DNA of 17,246 nucleotides from NCBI GenBank assembly GCA_937907585.1, contig CALCVH010000020.1:1-17246 (forward strand). The letters are read 5' to 3'. This DNA comes from an uncultured Bacillota bacterium (lineage in GTDB: Bacteria > Bacillota_I > Bacilli_A > Izemoplasmatales > UBA1188). The position numbers and the translations under genes are program-made. The notes under the pieces were generated by a model. It saw only the letters and a program-made list of their open reading frames with translations. It searched no databases and had not been told where the DNA came from. This document shows positions 14,556 through 17,246 of this stretch, piece after piece; positions within the stretch are counted from its first letter, which is position 1, and every line of letters starts with the position of its first letter.

Positions 14556-14580
14556 GCTAAGAGTTAAATCTTAGCTTTTT
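14556..14580 (+). terminator. Intrinsic terminator after the glycosidase gene
   Basis: GCTAAGA (14556-14562) pairs with TCTTAGC (14569-14575) around GTTAAA and is followed by five T. It ends the rimM-trmD-acyltransferase-glycosidase unit. Confidence 0.88.
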
Positions 14581-14595
14581 AAAATATTAAAACGA

Positions 14596-14628
14596 TTGAC
14601 AATGTAAACTAAAATGTATACAATTGTA
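14596..14628 (+). promoter_or_regulatory. Promoter and candidate operator of the DinJ/YafQ module
   Basis: A perfect TTGACA (14596-14601) is followed after 17 bp by TACAAT (14619-14624). The -10 box is part of the 10-bp palindrome TACAATTGTA (14619-14628), next to TGTATACA (14615-14622). Such placement suits repression by the antitoxin. Confidence 0.75.
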
Positions 14629-14649
14629 GTAAATATGGAGGGTATTTAT

Positions 14650-14922
14650 ATGACAACACCTACACAAATTAGAATCGATTCTGATATAAAAAAGCAATCT
14701 ACTGAATTATTTTCAAAAATGGGTCTTGATATGTCAACCGCAGTCAACTTATTTCTATACCAATGCGTATTAAGAGGCGGACTACCATTCAACGTCGAAC
14801 TACCACACTATAACGATGAAACGCTCGCCTCTATGAATGAGGCGATAAAAATATCTAAAGATCATAGTGTGAAAGGATATTCAACTATGAGTGAATTAAA
14901 AAAAGCTTTAACAGAGGACTAA
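14650..14922 (+). CDS. dinJ: RelB/DinJ family antitoxin
   Basis: The 90-residue protein starts MTTPTQIRIDSDIKKQSTELF and continues with the ribbon-helix-helix signature GLDMSTAVNLFLYQCVLRGGLPFNVELP (25-52). This is characteristic of DinJ-type antitoxins that dimerise, bind DNA and wrap YafQ. The C-terminal part (53-90) should be the toxin-binding tail. ATG 14650 is chosen because GGAGGG (14637-14642) lies seven bases upstream; a longer frame from 14614 would start inside the promoter. Its stop codon is immediately followed by the toxin ATG with no gap. The antitoxin is intact even though the toxin frame is broken, consistent with a module whose toxin has been inactivated or is controlled by slippage. 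Confidence 0.92.
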   Translation: MTTPTQIRIDSDIKKQSTELFSKMGLDMSTAVNLFLYQCVLRGGLPFNVELPHYNDETLASMNEAIKISKDHSVKGYSTMSELKKALTED

Positions 14923-15205
14923 ATGCATACAATAAAGTTTACTAGCCGTTTTAAAAAAAAGTTATAAACTTATGATTAAACAGGGTAAGGATATTTCTTT
15001 ACTTGATGAAGTTATTGATACGCTTAGACAAGGAAAAACATTAGATGAAAAATATATCGACCATCAACTTACTGGTAATTATAAACAGTTTCGCGAATGT
15101 CATATAAAACCAGACTGGCTTTTGATTTATATGATTGATGGTGATTTTTTGATTCTTACATTAGTCGATACTGGTTCACATAGTAGTAGATTATTAAATA
15201 TTTAA
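14923..15205 (+). pseudogene. yafQ: YafQ/RelE-type mRNA interferase, frameshifted in an A8 run
   Basis: The toxin should begin at ATG 14923 (MHTIKFTSRFKK), directly after the antitoxin stop, but this frame ends at TAA 14965. The rest of a YafQ protein continues one base out of phase: SYKLMIKQGKDISLLDEVI and onward to TGSHSSRLLNI. Removing one A from the eight-A run at 14953-14960 gives a continuous 93-residue protein, close to the 92 of E. coli YafQ. All catalytic positions are kept in that product: His47, His60, Asp64, Trp65 and His86 correspond to E. coli His50, His63, Asp67, Trp68 and His87. An internal ATG at 14972 could give a 77-residue truncated form without a clear ribosome site. Possible explanations are true inactivation, a homopolymer sequencing error, or transcriptional slippage. 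Confidence 0.85.
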
Positions 15206-15241
15206 CTATCTAATAAACAATAATTATCTAAATGAAAAATA

Positions 15242-15262
15242 TCTAAGAGTTATACTCTTAGA
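15242..15262. terminator. Hairpin after the toxin gene, uncertain terminator
   Basis: TCTAAGAGT pairs perfectly with ACTCTTAGA around TAT. On the plus strand no T run follows; on the minus strand it is followed by ATTTTT. It may be a weak terminator of the toxin-antitoxin transcript or just a stable hairpin. Confidence 0.4.
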
Positions 15263-15278
15263 AATTGAAAAAAAATTC

Positions 15279-15307
15279 TTGATTTTTGGGTTTGATTACG
15301 ATATAAT
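15279..15307 (+). promoter_or_regulatory. Promoter of rplS
   Basis: TTGATT (15279-15284) is followed after 17 bp by a perfect TATAAT (15302-15307). The predicted start is near 15314, at the 5' arm of the leader structure. rplS is thus transcribed separately from rimM-trmD. Confidence 0.85.
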
Positions 15308-15313
15308 AAAACA

Positions 15314-15386
15314 CGCTGTAAGAAACTGTTCCGATATGCAGCTGCACATGAACAGCGGATTATAAATATCTCAGGAGGAAGGATCA
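15314..15386 (+). ncRNA. Structured rplS leader, probable L19 ribosomal-protein leader
   Basis: The 73-base leader can form CGCTGT (15314-15319) with ACAGCG (15352-15357), or alternatively CTGTTC (15326-15331) with GAACAG (15350-15355). An inner element GCAGCTGC lies at 15338-15345. The two helices share the 3' arm and are mutually exclusive. L19 leader RNAs that autoregulate rplS are known in Firmicutes; assignment to that class is by position and structure, not by a covariance search. AGGAGG at 15373-15378 is the ribosome site. Confidence 0.55.
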
Positions 15387-15743
15387 ATGTCACAACAATT
15401 AATTGATGAAATCACAGCTCGTTACATTAAAAAAGATGTTCCAGAGTTACGTCCTGGCGACACTGTTAAAGTTGCAGTTAAAATCGTTGAAAACGAAAAA
15501 GTTGTTCGTGAACAAGTATTCGAAGGCTTAGTAATCGCTATCGAAGGTCACGGAGTATCTGAAACTTTCACAGTAAGAAAAATGTCATATGGCGTTGGTG
15601 TTGAAAGAACTTTCGCAGTTCATTCACCAAGAATTGCTTCTATCACAGTCGTTAGACATGGTGTTGTTAGAAGGGCTAAACTTAACTATATTAGACATCT
15701 TTCTGCTAAAGACGCAAGAATTAAAGAAAGAAGAGACTTCTAG
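15387..15743 (+). CDS. rplS: 50S ribosomal protein L19
   Basis: The protein has 118 residues, the usual length. It contains LRPGDTVKVAVKI (21-33), the family core FTVRKMSYGVGVERTF (61-76) and HSPRI (79-83), and a basic C-terminus RHGVVRRAKLNYIR (90-103). L19 lies at the 30S-50S interface near bridges to 16S rRNA. AGGAGG is eight bases before the ATG. In most bacteria rplS follows trmD directly; here about 3.5 kb containing an acyltransferase, a glycosidase and a toxin-antitoxin module separates them, and rplS has its own promoter and leader. Confidence 0.98.
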   Translation: MSQQLIDEITARYIKKDVPELRPGDTVKVAVKIVENEKVVREQVFEGLVIAIEGHGVSETFTVRKMSYGVGVERTFAVHSPRIASITVVRHGVVRRAKLNYIRHLSAKDARIKERRDF

Positions 15744-15754
15744 TAACGAATTGG

Positions 15755-15776
15755 GTACGCTTAGGCGTACTTTTTT
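15755..15776 (+). terminator. Intrinsic terminator of rplS
   Basis: GTACGC (15755-15760) pairs with GCGTAC (15765-15770) around TTAG and is followed by six T. Confidence 0.93.
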
Positions 15777-15794
15777 CTTTCTATAAACACATTT

Positions 15795-15823
15795 CAAAAA
15801 AGTCCAGAGAACGGACTTTTTTG
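15795..15823. terminator. Bidirectional terminator between rplS and the AraC-family gene
   Basis: CAAAAAAGTCC pairs perfectly with GGACTTTTTTG around a seven-base loop, giving a U tract on both strands. It ends five bases before the minus-strand stop codon, so it serves mainly the AraC-family gene. Confidence 0.9.
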
Positions 15824-15827
15824 ATGT

Positions 15828-16631
15828 TTATTTATCATTATTTTTATTTCTATATTTCTTTGGCGTCATGCCGGTTGCTTGTCTAAATAACTTATGAAAA
15901 TAAGGCAAACTATCTATTCCAATCATTTCACAAATTGATGGAATAGTTAAATCAGTAACAGTTAAAAGATACATTGCATGTTTAATTTTTAATTCATTAA
16001 CATAAGCTGTCATTGTTAAGCCAAACACTTCTTTGAATTTCTTTGAAAGATAAGATTCATTATAATGTAGTGCTTTATATATTTCTTTTACTGCGTCTGG
16101 TTTAGTAAAGAGTTCACCGATTGTTGTGATACACTTTGTTTGAAAACTATCTATTGCTATATCATTATTATCAGACAGTATTATCATTCCTACAATATAT
16201 GATGTAAGTAGTTTTTCATATTTAAGTCTTTGTTCGATATTTGAAGAGAAAATATAGTTAATAGCTTTCTTTTCGAATTCTTTTATTGCGTCTTCAGATA
16301 TCTTAAATTCGATATAGTTCTTATTGTTTATCGTTTCATAGAGATTATTATCTAGAAACTTACAACAATTATATAACATCACATTAGAAATCATATTATC
16401 CCTATGTAAACATGTTTTGTTTGGAATTCTTACGAAGGAATGCGTTATACCAGGTTTTATAATTACCGCATCACCAGTTGATAATAAACTGCGTTTTCCG
16501 CATATTTCATGGTATATTTCACCTTCTACAATATAAAAACACTCGTAATAATCATGATTATGAGTAAATTCGTCATCTGATGAACATGTTTTAGTAGCAA
16601 AAGGCAAACCAGATAAATTAAGTGTTAACAT
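15828..16631 (-). CDS. AraC-family regulator with N-terminal cupin domain
   Basis: The protein has 267 residues. The N-terminal cupin-type sensing domain (about 20-70) has HNHDYYECFYIVEGE, GDAVIIKPGITHSF and the alternating pattern of sugar-sensing AraC proteins. The C-terminal double HTH (about 168-262) includes YNESYLSKKFKEVFGLTMTAYVNELKIKHA and ICEMIGIDSLPYFHKLFRQATGMTPKKYR, the full AraC/XylS signature. It should bind DNA near carbohydrate genes in response to a small molecule; the ligand is unknown. AGGAG lies eight bases before the ATG. It is divergent from a secreted or anchored protein gene at 16810, with 178 bases between them, so that gene is its nearest candidate target. It ends at a shared terminator with rplS. 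Confidence 0.92.
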   Translation of the reverse strand: MLTLNLSGLPFATKTCSSDDEFTHNHDYYECFYIVEGEIYHEICGKRSLLSTGDAVIIKPGITHSFVRIPNKTCLHRDNMISNVMLYNCCKFLDNNLYETINNKNYIEFKISEDAIKEFEKKAINYIFSSNIEQRLKYEKLLTSYIVGMIILSDNNDIAIDSFQTKCITTIGELFTKPDAVKEIYKALHYNESYLSKKFKEVFGLTMTAYVNELKIKHAMYLLTVTDLTIPSICEMIGIDSLPYFHKLFRQATGMTPKKYRNKNNDK

Positions 16632-16656
16632 ATTTATTTCTCCTATAGTACTATTA

Positions 16657-16690
16657 TTTTTCTTGAATGAAGAAAAAAAGTCAAGAAAAA
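16657..16690. promoter_or_regulatory. Perfect inverted repeat upstream of the AraC-family gene
   Basis: TTTTTCTTGA (16657-16666) and TCAAGAAAAA (16681-16690) are exact reverse complements separated by 14 bases. On the minus strand the distal arm contains TTGACT, a -35-like hexamer, but no good -10 follows at 16-18 bp. It may be an operator for the AraC-family protein or another regulator. Confidence 0.4.
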
Positions 16691-16809
16691 CAAATATAGA
16701 GAACTTTTAGGTAAAAATCACAAATTATGTTATGCATATAAAAATATTAAAATTAAAGCAATAGAACATATTTTGTTATAAATATTTGTTATTGCGAAGG
16801 TGAAATTGT

Positions 16810-17246
16810 ATGAAATCAACAAAAAGAATACCAGCATTTATTGTTATCACATCATTCATTGTTAGTTTAATAGCCTTATCATTTACATTTTTTGTTAATA
16901 AAAATAGCGTAAATGCAGAAAACTATCAAGAAGTAACAAGCGTTTCTGTAATCGATTGGGCAAGCAACGAACAAAAACTATATTTAGATATGCCTAAATC
17001 AGTAGATCATGGGTTTGGAACAACTTATGAAAAATTAGCTGAACTAGAAAAGTTAGTTACTTTAAACGGCGATCCTTTAAACGAAACAAATTTTGTTTTA
17101 ACTACTGGCGGACAACCATATAGACTTTATATCGGATCAAGCACCGATACTTTTAAAGTTGGAGATAAAATTGTCATTCCAGAAAAAGTAGTATTGGAAG
17201 GAAATGACGTTGATCCATTAATGTTTAAATATACATTTACTATTGA
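16810..17246 (+). CDS. Membrane-anchored or secreted protein, 5' part only
   Basis: The frame is open from ATG 16810 to the window end (145 codons visible), with AGGTG (16797-16801) eight bases upstream. Residues 1-6 are basic (MKSTKR) and about 8-29 form one hydrophobic segment (IPAFIVITSFIVSLIALSFT), a signal anchor or signal peptide ending near VNKNSVNAEN. The extracellular part (SVIDWASNEQKLYLDM, LTTGGQPYRLYIGSSTDTFKVGDKIVIPEKVV) looks like beta-rich surface protein, but I do not recognise a family. A pair of TTTGTTAT direct repeats (16772-16779 and 16785-16792) lies just upstream. Because it is divergent from the AraC-family regulator, it may be under that regulator's control, possibly in carbohydrate handling; this is inference. 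Confidence 0.8.
   Translation, partial: MKSTKRIPAFIVITSFIVSLIALSFTFFVNKNSVNAENYQEVTSVSVIDWASNEQKLYLDMPKSVDHGFGTTYEKLAELEKLVTLNGDPLNETNFVLTTGGQPYRLYIGSSTDTFKVGDKIVIPEKVVLEGNDVDPLMFKYTFTI

Noticed and set aside
14953..14961. Programmed -1 ribosomal frameshift at A-AAA-AAG in the toxin gene
   Set aside because: The heptamer is in the right phase, but the -1 frame meets TGA after four codons; the toxin continues in the +1 frame, so this mechanism cannot restore it.
15336..15365. Nine-codon leader peptide in the rplS leader
   Set aside because: The ATG has no ribosome site and lies within the predicted leader helices; codon content shows no regulatory pattern.

Overview
The window is AT-rich bacterial DNA with short intergenic gaps, strong Shine-Dalgarno sites, near-consensus sigma-A promoters and intrinsic terminators. 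TGA is used as a stop, for example at the ends of rimM and the glycosidase gene. With a three-subunit [FeFe] hydrogenase this points to a strictly anaerobic, low-GC Bacillota (Firmicutes). Protein style and neighbourhood suggest an Erysipelotrichia-like or related gut lineage; that placement is inference only.

Left accessory region (1-3990): the 3' end of a TfoX-family gene; an AAA+ ATPase of the DUF4143 type with a PD-(D/E)XK-like C-terminus; and, on the minus strand, a two-gene module resembling toxin-antitoxin systems (DUF3990, ADP-ribosyltransferase-like, followed by an overlapping Xre-type HTH protein). A 151-bp direct repeat (500-650 and 2216-2366, two mismatches) flanks the ATPase gene. 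It duplicates the 3' end of the HTH gene, and the HTH gene's apparent terminator lies beyond the distal copy. The ATPase cassette therefore looks like an insertion that rebuilt its target gene's 3' end. Short repeats containing AAACGT are scattered here.

Energy region (3993-8261): a hydrogenase operon hydC-hydB-hydA with overlapping or tightly spaced genes, one promoter overlapped by a perfect inverted repeat, and a strong bidirectional terminator. The enzyme should couple H2 formation to NAD(P)H and probably ferredoxin.

Regulated transporter (8257-10636): a CRP/FNR-family regulator is divergent from a lipoprotein binding protein plus permease. A perfect TGTGA-N6-TCACA site lies between them. 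It is centred 41.5 bp from the predicted start of the transporter promoter, which lacks a -35 box, and just downstream of the regulator's own predicted start. This is the geometry of activation of one side and autorepression of the other. No ABC ATPase gene is present.

Translation-linked region (10639-15776): rimM-trmD, followed unusually by an acyltransferase with a zinc ribbon and a GH32-like glycosidase, then a DinJ/YafQ module whose toxin is frameshifted in an A8 run, then rplS with its own promoter and a structured leader.

Right end (15795-17246): an AraC-family regulator with a cupin domain, divergent from a secreted or membrane-anchored protein that runs off the window. A perfect inverted repeat lies next to the regulator gene.
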